From Actinomyces lilanjuaniae (GTDB lineage: Bacteria; Actinomycetota; Actinomycetes; Actinomycetales; Actinomycetaceae), in NCBI RefSeq assembly GCF_003606385.1, contig NZ_CP032514.1, forward strand, positions 1,736,001 through 1,800,000: a DNA stretch of 64,000 nucleotides, in the 5' to 3' direction. Every line of letters begins with the position of its first letter. Position 1 is the first letter of the stretch. The notes beneath the pieces are model-generated. The model saw nothing but the letters and a program-made list of their open reading frames with translations, did no database searches and was not told where the DNA came from. The translations under genes were made by a program, and so were the position numbers. Shown here one piece after another: positions 9,221 to 18,171 of this stretch.

Positions 9221-10104
9221 CTACTCCCCAGCCTCCTCGGGCCCGGGCGCCTCACCGGCGTCCTGAGTGCCCTGCGGCCCGTCCGCCTCGCTTTTCTCTG
9301 GCGGCTCGGGCACCTCGACGTCCGGAGCGGGCCGCCCGCCGGGAGCCGCCACCGGGGCCGCCGAGGGACGGGCCTGCGCCTGGGCGGCCAGCATCTGGGT
9401 GACCACCTCCTCAGCGGTCTTCTTCTCCGCGTCCATGGCGTTCTTGACGTCCGCCGCGTAGAGGTCCACGTACTCCTGGCCAGACAGGGCCATAAGGGCG
9501 TACATGATCTCGTCGGTGATCGAGCGCAGGACGAACCGGTCGTTCTCCAGGCCCTGGTAGCGGGAGAAGTCCAGGGGCTCACCGATGACGATGCCCACCC
9601 GGTGGCGGGTGGAGGGAATGACCTGGCCAATAGGCTGGGCCAGGTTAGAGCCGATCATAGCCACAGGCACCACCGGTGCCCCGGTGGCCAGGGCGACGCG
9701 CGCCACCCCCGTCTTGCCCCGGTAGAGCCGACCGTCGGGGCTGCGCGTGCCCTCGGGGTAGATACCGAACAGGCCCCCGGATCGCAGCCGGTCGATACCT
9801 GCCTGGAGGGCAGCCTGCGAGGCCCTGCCGCCGCTGCGATCCACCGGGATCGTTCCCACGGTCGTCATAAAGCGCCTCACGGCCCAGCCCTTGACCCCCT
9901 TCCCGGTGAAGTAGTCAGCCTTGCCGATAAAGGCGACCTCCCGGTCCACCAGCAGCGGCAAGAAGAAGGAGTCGATGACCGCCAGGTGGTTGGAAGCCAG
10001 AATGGCGGCGCCCTCGGTAGGGATGTTCTCCTCCCCCGGATCCACGGCTGGTAGAGCATCTCCAGGGCAGGGCCGACTGCAACCTTGATGGGTCCGTATC
10101 CCAC
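9221..10104 (-). CDS. plsC: 1-acyl-sn-glycerol-3-phosphate acyltransferase, frameshifted in this sequence
   Basis: Acylates lysophosphatidate to phosphatidate in membrane phospholipid synthesis. The acyltransferase motifs are NHLAVIDSF (H-x4-D) and FGIYPEGTRSPDG. The natural start appears to be GTG at 10104, preceded by AGGAGG, giving VGYGPIKVAVGPALEMLYQPWIRG. The rest of the domain (EENIPTEGAAILASNHLAV) is in another frame. One extra C in the plus-strand CCCCC run at 10033-10037 joins them. The C-terminus is an Ala/Pro/Glu-rich tail of about 70 residues with no recognised role. I read the break as a sequencing error. Confidence 0.85.
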
Positions 10105-10197
10105 GGGGCCTCCTGAGATCTGCTGACGGGCGTACCCGTGGTGGACGTCGGGGTGCCACGGATGGCGAAGATCGTAACGGAAGTCTAACCTCGCCGC

Positions 10198-11994
10198 GTG
10201 AGCACAGCCGCCCCCGACGAGCCTGACCACAGGGCAGACCCGCCCTGGCTGCGGCGGGGTGAGCAGGCACGCCTCACGGACATGGGCACGCCCTTGCGGG
10301 AGGTGACCTTCGTCGTCGTTGACCTTGAGACTACCGGCGCAGCCCCGGGCGCGCACGCCCTGACGGAGATCGGCGCCCTCAAGGTACGCGGTGGCGAGGT
10401 CTTGGCCCGCTTCTCCACGCTGGTCAACCCCGGAGCCGCCGTGCCACCGCAGATCACCGCGCTTACCGGCATCACCAACGCCATGCTCGTCGGCGCCCCG
10501 GACGTAGCTCCCTGCCTGGAGGACTTCCTATCGTGGGCGGGGCTGGACGCGGGTACAGCGGACAACGACAGCAACCCCGCCGTCCCTGGCAGCGGGACGC
10601 CCACGGACACCGTCCTGGTCGCCCACAACGCCCGCTTCGACGTCGGCCACTTGCGCGGTGCTGCCAAGGCACTGGGTATTGGGTGGACCGAGCCCCGCGT
10701 CCTGGACACCCTCGCCCTGGCGCGCAGGGCGTGGCCGCGCGGCAAGGTTCCTAACCACAGGCTGTCCACCCTGGCAGCCCTCGTCGGCGCCTCGACCCGC
10801 CCCACCCACAGGGCGCTAGACGACGCGAGCGCCACTGCTGACGTCCTCCACGCCGCCCTGGAGGTCCTGGCTCCCCTCGGAGTCACCCACCTGGAGGACC
10901 TCGCCACCGCTACCGACCCGGTGCCTGCCCGTCGGCGGGCCAGGTCTCGGCTCGCCGAGGGCCTGCCCACCACCCCCGGGGTCTACCAGCTCTGCTCCGC
11001 CACGGGAGAGGTGCTCTATGTGGGCAGTACCGTCAACCTGCACCGGCGGGTCCGCTCCTACTTCACGGCGGCGGAGAGGCGCCCCCGGGTCATCCGGATC
11101 CTGGACACGACCACTGAGGTGCGCCACGTCCCCACACCGACGCTCCTGGAGGCGCGTGTACGCGAGTTGCGACTCATCGCCGAGCTCGACCCCGTGGCCA
11201 ACCGTCGCTCACGGGCACCACGCAGGCAGCCCTGGCTGCACCTGGTGGCAGGCCCTGAGCCCCATCTGGCGCTGACAGCCGTGCTGCCCCTCCGGGAGGT
11301 CGGCTACGCCGTCGGCCCTTTCTGGTCACGCAGAGGCGCGCAGGAGGCCCTCCGGGCCGCAGAGTCGGTGCTGCGACTGCGACGCCGGGACGACTGGGTC
11401 AGGACAAACAGCCCAGGGCCGTCCACGACGGGTGGCTCGCCGACAGCTCAGGCCTCAGACAGGGCCGCCTCCTTCCTGTCCGGCCAGACTGACCTGGTCG
11501 CCGCTGAGGTGCTGGAGCGCGTGAGGCGCCTGGCACAGGCACAGCGCTACGAAGAGGCAGGAACATGGACACGTCGCCTGCGCAGCTTGCTGCAGGCGGC
11601 CCTGAGGGCTGAGCGCACCCGCCCGCTGCTGACCTGCCCCCACCTCGTTGCCGCCAGGCCTCGCGAGCACGGCGGCTGGGAGCTGGTAGCGGTGCGGTGG
11701 GGCATGCTGGCGGGGTCCCTGGTCACGCCCCCGGGCACCGACCCTCGTCCGGGTGTGGCCGCACTGCGCAGCAGCGCCAGGGTCGTCAGCCAGCCCACCC
11801 TGGTGGGACAGGAGGCCAGCGTGGAGGAGACCCTGCTGCTGGCTGACTGGGTGCTGGATGCCGGAGCACGGCTGGTCGAGGTCGACGGGGACCCACAGGC
11901 TCTGTCATGGCCAGCTGCCTCTGCCGCCCGCTACGGCAAGGTCCTCCACACCGACCCCCACCTCGACAGTGACAGGCCCTGCCACCGCGGGTAG
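10198..11994 (+). CDS. DnaQ-like DEDD 3'-5' exonuclease fused to a GIY-YIG (UvrC-like) domain
   Basis: A 598-aa fusion. Residues about 35-230 form a DEDDh exonuclease: VVVDLETTG (ExoI), VAHNARFDVGHL (ExoII) and HRALDDASATADVL (ExoIII). Residues about 255-340 form a GIY-YIG endonuclease domain (GVYQLCSATGEVLYVGSTVNLHRRVRSYF) as in UvrC and Cho. The C-terminal 250 residues lack a named domain. The same fusion is widespread in actinobacteria and is thought to act in DNA repair, but its role is not well defined. The start is GTG at 10198, divergent from plsC. Confidence 0.88.
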   Translation: MSTAAPDEPDHRADPPWLRRGEQARLTDMGTPLREVTFVVVDLETTGAAPGAHALTEIGALKVRGGEVLARFSTLVNPGAAVPPQITALTGITNAMLVGAPDVAPCLEDFLSWAGLDAGTADNDSNPAVPGSGTPTDTVLVAHNARFDVGHLRGAAKALGIGWTEPRVLDTLALARRAWPRGKVPNHRLSTLAALVGASTRPTHRALDDASATADVLHAALEVLAPLGVTHLEDLATATDPVPARRRARSRLAEGLPTTPGVYQLCSATGEVLYVGSTVNLHRRVRSYFTAAERRPRVIRILDTTTEVRHVPTPTLLEARVRELRLIAELDPVANRRSRAPRRQPWLHLVAGPEPHLALTAVLPLREVGYAVGPFWSRRGAQEALRAAESVLRLRRRDDWVRTNSPGPSTTGGSPTAQASDRAASFLSGQTDLVAAEVLERVRRLAQAQRYEEAGTWTRRLRSLLQAALRAERTRPLLTCPHLVAARPREHGGWELVAVRWGMLAGSLVTPPGTDPRPGVAALRSSARVVSQPTLVGQEASVEETLLLADWVLDAGARLVEVDGDPQALSWPAASAARYGKVLHTDPHLDSDRPCHRG

Positions 11995-12012
11995 TAGCAG
12001 GCCAGCAGCACC

Positions 12013-12448
12013 CTAGCCGGCAGGAACCACGGTGCCACGGCGCGCCGTCAGCGCCCTGGCCACCCCTCCTGAAGACTCAACGGGTCCAGGGGCGGGGACC
12101 ACGACCTCAGCCCTGGCCCAGGCAGCCAGCCAGTTATCCTGCGGCCTGGCCGTCAGCAGCACCACCGGAGGACGCTGGTCACTCTCGATGAACAGCTCGT
12201 GAGCCAGCCCCATGCCGCCCAGCTTCTTGGCCTCCGCGTCAAGGACCAGGGCGTCAAAGGGGCAAGTCCCTGCTCCTCCCGGTCCCGCAGCGCCAGCCTG
12301 ACCCCCTCGGCAGTGGCGGCCTCCTTCCAGGTCACCAGGGGCAGCCCCGGGCAGGACGGCGCCCGACACCCTCAATGACCTCGCGGCGCACCGTGGCGTC
12401 GTCGGAGAACACGAGGAGCTCGAGGCGGGCATCTGCCTGGTCAGTCAT
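12013..12448 (-). CDS. Receiver-like (CheY-fold) protein, two frameshifts in this sequence
   Basis: The start at 12448 has a strong ribosome binding site (GGGAGGACCTC then ATG) and reads MTDQADARLELLVFSDDATVRREV before running into a stop. Homologous coding continues in two other frames: MTWKEAATAEGVRLALRDREEQGLAP, then FDALVLDAEAKKLGGMGLAHEL onward to the stop at 12013. Adding one base at the CCCC run 12345-12348 and one at the GGGG run 12259-12262 gives a single protein of about 145 aa. It has the shape of a response-regulator receiver domain (acidic SDD near the N-terminus, ALVLDAE at the usual phospho-Asp strand, VVLLTARP), with no output domain. The function is unknown. Confidence 0.6.
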
Positions 12449-12799
12449 GAGGTCCTCCCTACTCAGTTGATTCTCTGCGGGTACCTGCCACCATGGTCAG
12501 TCGCCCTGGTCAGTGATCAACAGATTGATCAGCGGCACGACCAGCGGCCTGACGTTCCGCGCTGAGTGTAATCCTACCGGGTCCTCCTGTCTGCCCGCGC
12601 CACGGACGCCTACCATAGTCGCTGTCCGGGACCTCAGTCCTAAGGCTGTTCCGAGGCAGTCCTAGAACCAGGCCGATCCGGTCCAGAACCCCTGCGTCGG
12701 ACACCCGCACCAGCCGCCACCCAGCCCTACTGAGGACTCGGGGGCCTGAGACGGACCCGGCAGGGCTGCAGCCGCACCGTCCCACGAAAGGCACTCACG
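12449..12799. other. Divergent intergenic region upstream of sodA
   Basis: A 350-bp stretch between the receiver-like gene and sodA. It should hold both promoters. A short inverted repeat, GATCAACAGATTGATC, lies near 12517-12532. I see no gene. Confidence 0.5.
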
Positions 12800-13423
12800 A
12801 TGACCGTGTACACCCTCCCTGAGCTCCCCTACGACTACGCCGCCCTGGAGCCCCACATCTCCGGCCGGATCATGGAGCTCCACCACGACAAGCACCACGC
12901 CGCCTACGTCGCTGGCGCCAACGCGGCCCTGGAGGCTCTGGCTGCCGCGCGGGAGGCCGGCGACCTGGGCGCAGTCAACCTGTGGGAGAAGAACCTGGCC
13001 TTCAACCTTGGCGGCCACGTCAACCACTCGGTGTTCTGGCAGAACCTCTCCCCCCACGGCGGGGGCGAGCCTGAGGGAGATCTGGCAGCAGCTATCAACG
13101 ACTCCTTCGGCTCCTTCGCCGCCTTCCAGGCCCACTTCACCGCGACTGCACTGGGCATCCAGGGCAGCGGCTGGGCAGTCCTGGCCTACGACTCCGTCTC
13201 CGGCGGCCTGGTGGTCTTCCAGCTCTTCGACCAGCAGGGCAACGTTCCGGTCGGCACCATCCCTCTGTTCATGGTTGACATGTGGGAGCACGCCTTCTAC
13301 CTGGACTACCTCAACGTCAAGGCTGACTACCTCAAGGCCGTGTGGAACATCGTCAACTGGGAGGACGTCTCGCAGCGCCTGTCGGACGCGGTCTCTAGGT
13401 CCCACGGCCTTATCGTGCGCTGA
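12800..13423 (+). CDS. sodA: Superoxide dismutase (Mn/Fe family)
   Basis: Converts superoxide to hydrogen peroxide and oxygen in the cytoplasm. The 207-aa protein is normal length and has all four metal ligands: His28 in MELHHDKHH, His in GGHVNHSVFW, and Asp and His in VDMWEHAFYLDY. The signature DMWEHAFY is intact. The start ATG at 12800 follows an AAAGG ribosome binding site. Whether Mn or Fe is bound cannot be decided with confidence. Confidence 0.96.
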   Translation: MTVYTLPELPYDYAALEPHISGRIMELHHDKHHAAYVAGANAALEALAAAREAGDLGAVNLWEKNLAFNLGGHVNHSVFWQNLSPHGGGEPEGDLAAAINDSFGSFAAFQAHFTATALGIQGSGWAVLAYDSVSGGLVVFQLFDQQGNVPVGTIPLFMVDMWEHAFYLDYLNVKADYLKAVWNIVNWEDVSQRLSDAVSRSHGLIVR

Positions 13424-13534
13424 CAGCTACGCCCAGCACACGAGCTCTCACGCGTCCGGTCGTCGTGCACGTCTGAGGTCGGAGCGCAAGACTGACAGGC
13501 GCAGCCTGAGCGCGTCCTACTTGTTCTGTATTCG

Positions 13535-13570
13535 CATGTGGTCCCCGGGCAACAGCCCGGGGACCACATG
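13535..13570. terminator. Strong bidirectional hairpin terminator
   Basis: CATGTGGTCCCCGGGC (13535-13550) pairs perfectly with GCCCGGGGACCACATG (13555-13570), a 16-bp stem with loop AACA. It lies between the convergent sodA and FKBP genes and can serve both. Confidence 0.85.
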
Positions 13571-13638
13571 CTTCGTGCCACGTCAGCCAGCCCGTGCCCC
13601 GTCAGCCTGTGCCTGGTCAGCACCCGCAGGCACAGTGG

Positions 13639-14781
13639 TTACAGGACCGCCTCGATGTCCATGACGAAGGCGACCGCCTCCCGCCCTAGGGACTCGTCCC
13701 CCGGTCTGAGAACCACGACCCGGGAGCCCTGGGGAACCCCGACCAGCCCGTCCAGGTCGGAGGTAGCGATCGAGACAGGCGTCGGCGCCCCGTCCTCCCA
13801 GGTGGAGCTTCCCGTGCCCTCCTCACCGGACCAGGCGGCAGCAGCGATATTAACGACGACCGTTGAAGTCCCGGACACGGGCTGCCCGGCTCCCCTGGCC
13901 AGGACAAGGTACTCCGGCTCCGTTGGCTCAGGCGCGTCCGTGCTGACCGAGACAGTCACCGGGGAGCCCAGCTCACCCTCAACGGTGATACCCCGCTGGG
14001 CCAGCTCATCCTCACCTTCCATGACGGCATCCTCGGTCGAGCCCACGACGGACTGGGGGTCCAGCGTGTCCACGACCTCCACCACGAACACAAGCGGGCC
14101 CGTGGGGCCGCCGCCAGAGGACGCCTCGTCCTGGCCGTAAGCGAGGTCCGCGGGGACCGACATCAGGACACGGTCTCCCACGTGGTGGCCCGCCAGGCCG
14201 CAGCGCCACCCGACGATCACCTGCTGGAGGGACAGGACCAGGGGCTGCCCCTGCCCCAGGGCCTCCTCCGAGGCCTCTGTGGTCTCCTGGCCAGCAGCCT
14301 CGCCAGGGGCGGTATCCTCGGCGCCGCCGGAGGCAGAGTCCTGAGCGTTCTGGGAGTCCTGCGCCCCCGTCTCGTAGGAGGAGTCAAAGGTGGTGTCAGA
14401 GCCCCACTGCCACCCCGCGTAGCCGACCGTCACCAGGTCCGTCTCAGCGACCTCGGTCCCGTCGCCCTCCTCCAGGGTCGCCACCGTGAGGTTCGCCGGG
14501 GCCTCCTCCCCGCTCCACGTCACGGTGGGCAGCGTGCCCGCCTCGCCCTCCACGGTGGGCAGCGCCGAGGAGTCGGAGTCGATCGTCAGGGCGGAGCAGT
14601 CAGTCGGCTCCTGCTGGCCCCCGGTCGTCGAGGTGGTACCAGGGTCGGCGCTGGTGGCAGTGGTGCTGCTGAGAGCGGGGTCGGCACCGTCCGCCGAGCC
14701 CTGGCACCCGGCCAGGGTGAGGCAGCCCACCAGGGCCAGGGCGGCCAGCGCCCGCGGGAAGGTCAGGGAGATACGGCGCAC
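13639..14781 (-). CDS. FKBP-type peptidyl-prolyl isomerase lipoprotein
   Basis: A secreted, lipid-anchored protein of 380 aa that probably helps fold exported proteins. The GTG start at 14781 follows AAGGAG. The signal peptide ends in the lipobox LAGC. An FKBP domain (about residues 125-265) contains VTVGYAGWQW and the C-terminal VLMSVPADLAYG...LVFVVEVVDTL, but a Gln/Ser/Glu-rich insertion of about 45 residues interrupts its middle. A second, poorly conserved half of about 110 residues follows. Several aromatic active-site residues differ from the consensus, so activity is uncertain. Its stop faces sodA across the terminator; erpA lies upstream on the same strand. Confidence 0.8.
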   Translation of the reverse strand: MRRISLTFPRALAALALVGCLTLAGCQGSADGADPALSSTTATSADPGTTSTTGGQQEPTDCSALTIDSDSSALPTVEGEAGTLPTVTWSGEEAPANLTVATLEEGDGTEVAETDLVTVGYAGWQWGSDTTFDSSYETGAQDSQNAQDSASGGAEDTAPGEAAGQETTEASEEALGQGQPLVLSLQQVIVGWRCGLAGHHVGDRVLMSVPADLAYGQDEASSGGGPTGPLVFVVEVVDTLDPQSVVGSTEDAVMEGEDELAQRGITVEGELGSPVTVSVSTDAPEPTEPEYLVLARGAGQPVSGTSTVVVNIAAAAWSGEEGTGSSTWEDGAPTPVSIATSDLDGLVGVPQGSRVVVLRPGDESLGREAVAFVMDIEAVL

Positions 14782-14871
14782 ACAGGCTCCTTGGTTGTGC
14801 GAGGACAGCGGCAGCCCCGAAGGCCGGTGCCTCGTCTCCGGGAGCACCCGGGGACGAGGCCGGTAGACGGG

Positions 14872-15270
14872 TCAGTGGAAGGACTCCCCGCAGGCGCAGG
14901 TACCAGCGGCGTTAGGGTTGTCGATGGTGAAGCCCTGCTTCTCGATGGAGTCGGCGAAGTCGATCGTGGCCCCGGACAGGTAGGGCGCGCTCATACGGTC
15001 CACGACGACGTCCACCGAGGCCAGGGAGGCGCCACCTGTGTCAAAGGAGCGCACGGCGTCACCATCGAGAAGACGCTCGTCAAAGTAGAGCTGGTACACC
15101 AGGCCGGAGCATCCGCCGGGCTGGACCGCCACACGCAGCCGCAGGTCGTCACGCCCCTCCTGGGTCAGGAGGCTGGCAACCTTGGCCGCAGCCCCCTCGG
15201 TCAGGAGGACCTCGTGCTGCGCAGTCTCAGCACTCTCGGTTGCCACCTCAGCCACCGTGGTCTCAGCCAT
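14872..15270 (-). CDS. erpA: Iron-sulfur cluster insertion protein ErpA/HesB family
   Basis: A-type carrier that delivers Fe-S clusters to apoproteins. The 132-aa protein has the three conserved cysteines: Cys54 in PGGCSGLVYQL and the C-terminal CAC (Cys125 and Cys127) in GTCACGESFH. An N-terminal extension of about 20 residues is variable in the family. Actinobacteria usually have one such protein. Confidence 0.92.
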   Translation of the reverse strand: MAETTVAEVATESAETAQHEVLLTEGAAAKVASLLTQEGRDDLRLRVAVQPGGCSGLVYQLYFDERLLDGDAVRSFDTGGASLASVDVVVDRMSAPYLSGATIDFADSIEKQGFTIDNPNAAGTCACGESFH

Positions 15271-15538
15271 GTCATTCCCCTTCCTCGCTGTGTGTCAGCG
15301 TGTGCGTGTCAGCTGCGAGCCAGCCGCAACAGCACGTCAGAACGTGCCCCGCCCTCCCGGGACCGCGCCCGACGGGCCTGCCAGGGCGAACGCCTCACAC
15401 ACCCATGTTGTTCCCCGCCCAGCCTACGCGACCGCAGAAGACTTCCTTGTGTGAGTGACCTCACCTTCATCTGTCACATGTGGGCGCAAGCGCCTCGGAC
15501 CCGACCCGGGGAGTCTCCGGAAGACCCGTGCCCACAGG

Positions 15539-17206
15539 TCAGGCCAGAGCCACGAGGTCCATGTACTCCTCACCCCACAGGTCCTCGTCCCCCTCCGGCA
15601 GCAGGAGGACCCGCTGCGGCTCCAGCGCCTGGACAGCTCCCTCGTCGTGCGTCACCAGGACCACGGCGCCCTCAAAGCCCCGCAGGGCGCGCAGCACCTC
15701 CTCACGGCTGGCCGGGTCCAGGTTGTTGGTGGGCTCGTCCAGCAGCAGCACGTTGGCGGAGGAGACCACGAGCATGGCTAGGGCGAGACGGGTCTTCTCC
15801 CCTCCGGAGAGCACGCGGGAGGGCTTGTCGGCGTCGGCCCCGGAGAACAGGAAGGATCCCAGGACGCTGCGCACCTGGGTGTCGTCCATTCCTGGTGCCG
15901 CGCGCCTGAGGTTTTCCACCACAGTGTCCTGGGTGTCGATGGTCTCGTGCTCCTGGGCGTAGTAGCCGATCCTAAGCCCGTGGCCGGCCACCACCTGACC
16001 CGCGTCAGCCTGCTCGACCCCGGCCAGGACACGCAGCAGGGTAGTCTTGCCGGCACCGTTGAGCCCCAGGACCACCACCCGGCTGCCGCGGTCCACAGCC
16101 AGGTCGACTCCGGCAAAGACCTCCAGGGAGCCGTAGGCCTTGGACAGCCCTGACGCACGCAGCGGCGTCCTGCCGCAGGGTGCCGGGTCCGGGAAGCGAA
16201 GGTGGGCCACCTTTTCCGCCTGGTGCTCGTCCTCCAGCCCAGCCAGGAGACGGTCAGCCCGCCTGAGCATCTGCTGGGCCGCAACGGCCTTGGTGGCCTT
16301 GGCCCGCATCTTCTCCCCTTGCGCCCGCAACGCCGCGGCCTTCTTCTCCGCGTTGGCGCGCTCACGACGGCGCCGGTGCTCGTCGTCAGAGCGCTGGGTG
16401 AGGTAGGCGTCCCACCCCAGGCTGTAGACATCCAGCACACCGCGCCCCGCGTCCAGGTACATCACCTGGTTGACGGTGTCCCGCAGAAGCGCAACGTCGT
16501 GGCTGATGACCACGAAGCCTCCCGAGTAGGAGCGCAGATGGTCACGCAGCCACAGCACGGAGTCGTGGTCGAGGTGGTTGGTGGGCTCGTCCAGCAGGAG
16601 GGTGTCCGGACGCTGGAACAGGACGCGTGCCAGCTCAACACGCCGTCGCTGACCACCAGAGAGAACCCCCACCGGCTGGTCCAGGACCCGGTCGGGTAGC
16701 CCCAGCGCCGCAGCGATACGAGCGGCCTCGGATGCGGCAGCGTACCCCCCGGCTACGGTGAACTCGTGGTCCAGCCTGGCGTAGCGGTCCAGCGCCCGGG
16801 CCTGGGCCTGGCCATCGGTGGATGCGATGCGTTCCTCGGCACGGCGGATACGCCTCATCAGCGCATCGATACCTCGGGCGGAGAGGATACGCTCACGCGC
16901 CTTCTGGTCCAGGTCTCCGACCTTGGTGTCCTGGGGCAGATAGCCCACGGAGCCGTGACAGGTGATCGTCCCCTCGTACTCAACTGCCTCCAGCCCGTGG
17001 CGCTCGTCGGCATCGGCCGCCGCCTGGCTGGCCCCCTGGGCGACAGCGGCGGCAGCCAGCAGCTTGGTCATGGTGGTCTTGCCTGCCCCGTTACGCCCCA
17101 CCAGGCCCGCACGTGTCCCTGCACCGACCCGGAAGCTGGCTGAGCCGACGAGCTGTCTTGCACCAATACGCATGGTGAGGTCCTGGACGCTGATCACGGC
17201 CGTCAT
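15539..17206 (-). CDS. ABC-F family ATPase
   Basis: A soluble protein of 555 aa with two ABC domains and no membrane segments, the layout of ABC-F translation factors. Domain 1 has VGRNGAGKTT, LSGGQRRRVELA and LLLDEPTNHLDHDS. Domain 2 has LGLNGAGKTTLL, LSGGEKTRLALA and LLLDEPTNNLDPAS. The interdomain linker is Lys/Arg/Ala-rich and coiled. Members act on the ribosome, some relieving stalling and some giving resistance to ribosome-targeting antibiotics; the subgroup cannot be fixed here. The start is ATG 17206 (MTAVISVQDLTMRIGA), 16 bp after the stop of the upstream gene, so both may be co-transcribed. Confidence 0.92.
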   Translation of the reverse strand: MTAVISVQDLTMRIGARQLVGSASFRVGAGTRAGLVGRNGAGKTTMTKLLAAAAVAQGASQAAADADERHGLEAVEYEGTITCHGSVGYLPQDTKVGDLDQKARERILSARGIDALMRRIRRAEERIASTDGQAQARALDRYARLDHEFTVAGGYAAASEAARIAAALGLPDRVLDQPVGVLSGGQRRRVELARVLFQRPDTLLLDEPTNHLDHDSVLWLRDHLRSYSGGFVVISHDVALLRDTVNQVMYLDAGRGVLDVYSLGWDAYLTQRSDDEHRRRRERANAEKKAAALRAQGEKMRAKATKAVAAQQMLRRADRLLAGLEDEHQAEKVAHLRFPDPAPCGRTPLRASGLSKAYGSLEVFAGVDLAVDRGSRVVVLGLNGAGKTTLLRVLAGVEQADAGQVVAGHGLRIGYYAQEHETIDTQDTVVENLRRAAPGMDDTQVRSVLGSFLFSGADADKPSRVLSGGEKTRLALAMLVVSSANVLLLDEPTNNLDPASREEVLRALRGFEGAVVLVTHDEGAVQALEPQRVLLLPEGDEDLWGEEYMDLVALA

Positions 17207-17222
17207 GCTACGGCCCACCGCA

Positions 17223-17834
17223 TCAGTCCCACCACAGGCGCCACCCCTGCGCCCCGCCCGCCCACTCCGGACGCGTGCGCAACACCTCGTCCGGCCCGTC
17301 CTGCGCGTCGAGCCGGTAGCGCCGGGCGACAGCCTGCCACAGGGAGTCGCACTGGCACCCGGGTCCGTGGCGCTCATCCACCTTGTACTCCGCAAGATCG
17401 GTGTCCCCGACCCATACAGCCTCCACGGAGAGCCGCTCGTCCTCACGCTGGGGACCGATGCCGTAGCCGCTGAGGCGCACGCTGCCGTCAGCGCTGGCAC
17501 AGGCTGCCAGCAGCGCTCCCAGGGACGGAGCCCGGTTCTGACGGTCCGACAGCGCCCTGCCTGGCAGGACCGACAGCAGCTCGCGCGCCGTGGCGGTGTC
17601 CAGGCCCCTGAAGGGGACGTAGTCCTCAGCCGGGGCCACAGTGGAAGCGGCTGCAGGCGCACGATGCAGGGAGGACCTGGCAGACGGAACCCACGGAGCC
17701 AGCAGCATCCACACCCCGGCCCTGACAGTCCACCCCCGTGGGCCGTAGAGACCCTGGGCACCACTAGACGGTGCGGAACCCAACGACGCCAGACCAGGAG
17801 ACGTGGGATCAGGAGACATGTGTCTTGGGGTCAT
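17223..17834 (-). CDS. Hypothetical protein upstream of the ABC-F gene
   Basis: A 203-aa product I do not recognise. A possible membrane or signal segment is at about residues 35-52 (TVRAGVWMLLAPWVPSA). The rest looks soluble and actinobacterial in codon use, with motifs such as APAEDYVPFRGLD and a CQCDSLWQAVARRYRLDA stretch. An internal ATG at 17819 is an alternative start. It ends 16 bp before the ABC-F gene on the same strand. The lineage-restricted look suggests a secreted or envelope protein, but that is a guess. Confidence 0.6.
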   Translation of the reverse strand: MTPRHMSPDPTSPGLASLGSAPSSGAQGLYGPRGWTVRAGVWMLLAPWVPSARSSLHRAPAAASTVAPAEDYVPFRGLDTATARELLSVLPGRALSDRQNRAPSLGALLAACASADGSVRLSGYGIGPQREDERLSVEAVWVGDTDLAEYKVDERHGPGCQCDSLWQAVARRYRLDAQDGPDEVLRTRPEWAGGAQGWRLWWD

Positions 17835-18171
17835 GGCTTCTCCTCAGCGGTTGCGGGTACCGGCCTCACGATGGGGCAGGCGCCCCCTCCCCCGCTACCG
17901 CTGCTGCCACGACCTGTGGACACGCCGGACCAGGCCGGAAGCGAGGAGCGCCGGTGGAGGGCTGGACCGAACACCCTTCTGGCACACTCCTGCCGCGCCC
18001 GTTCCTGCCGTTTCATTAAGAAACAACATAGGAAGTGGCATCCGCACCACCAGCAGCGCTAACCTCGTGCCACCGTCACTGTCGGCGGTCCCAGCAGATC
18101 GGCGGGCACGGCAGCCTCACGGTCCCCGTCCCGGGTGCCAGGCAGTACCCGTTCACTTCGAAAGGCCACGC
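17835..18171. other. Divergent intergenic region upstream of the PTS gene
   Basis: About 337 bp between the hypothetical gene and the PTS permease gene. An AT-richer patch, TTTCATTAAGAAACAACATAGG (18011-18032), stands out and may be part of the PTS promoter. No antiterminator-type hairpin was recognised. Confidence 0.4.
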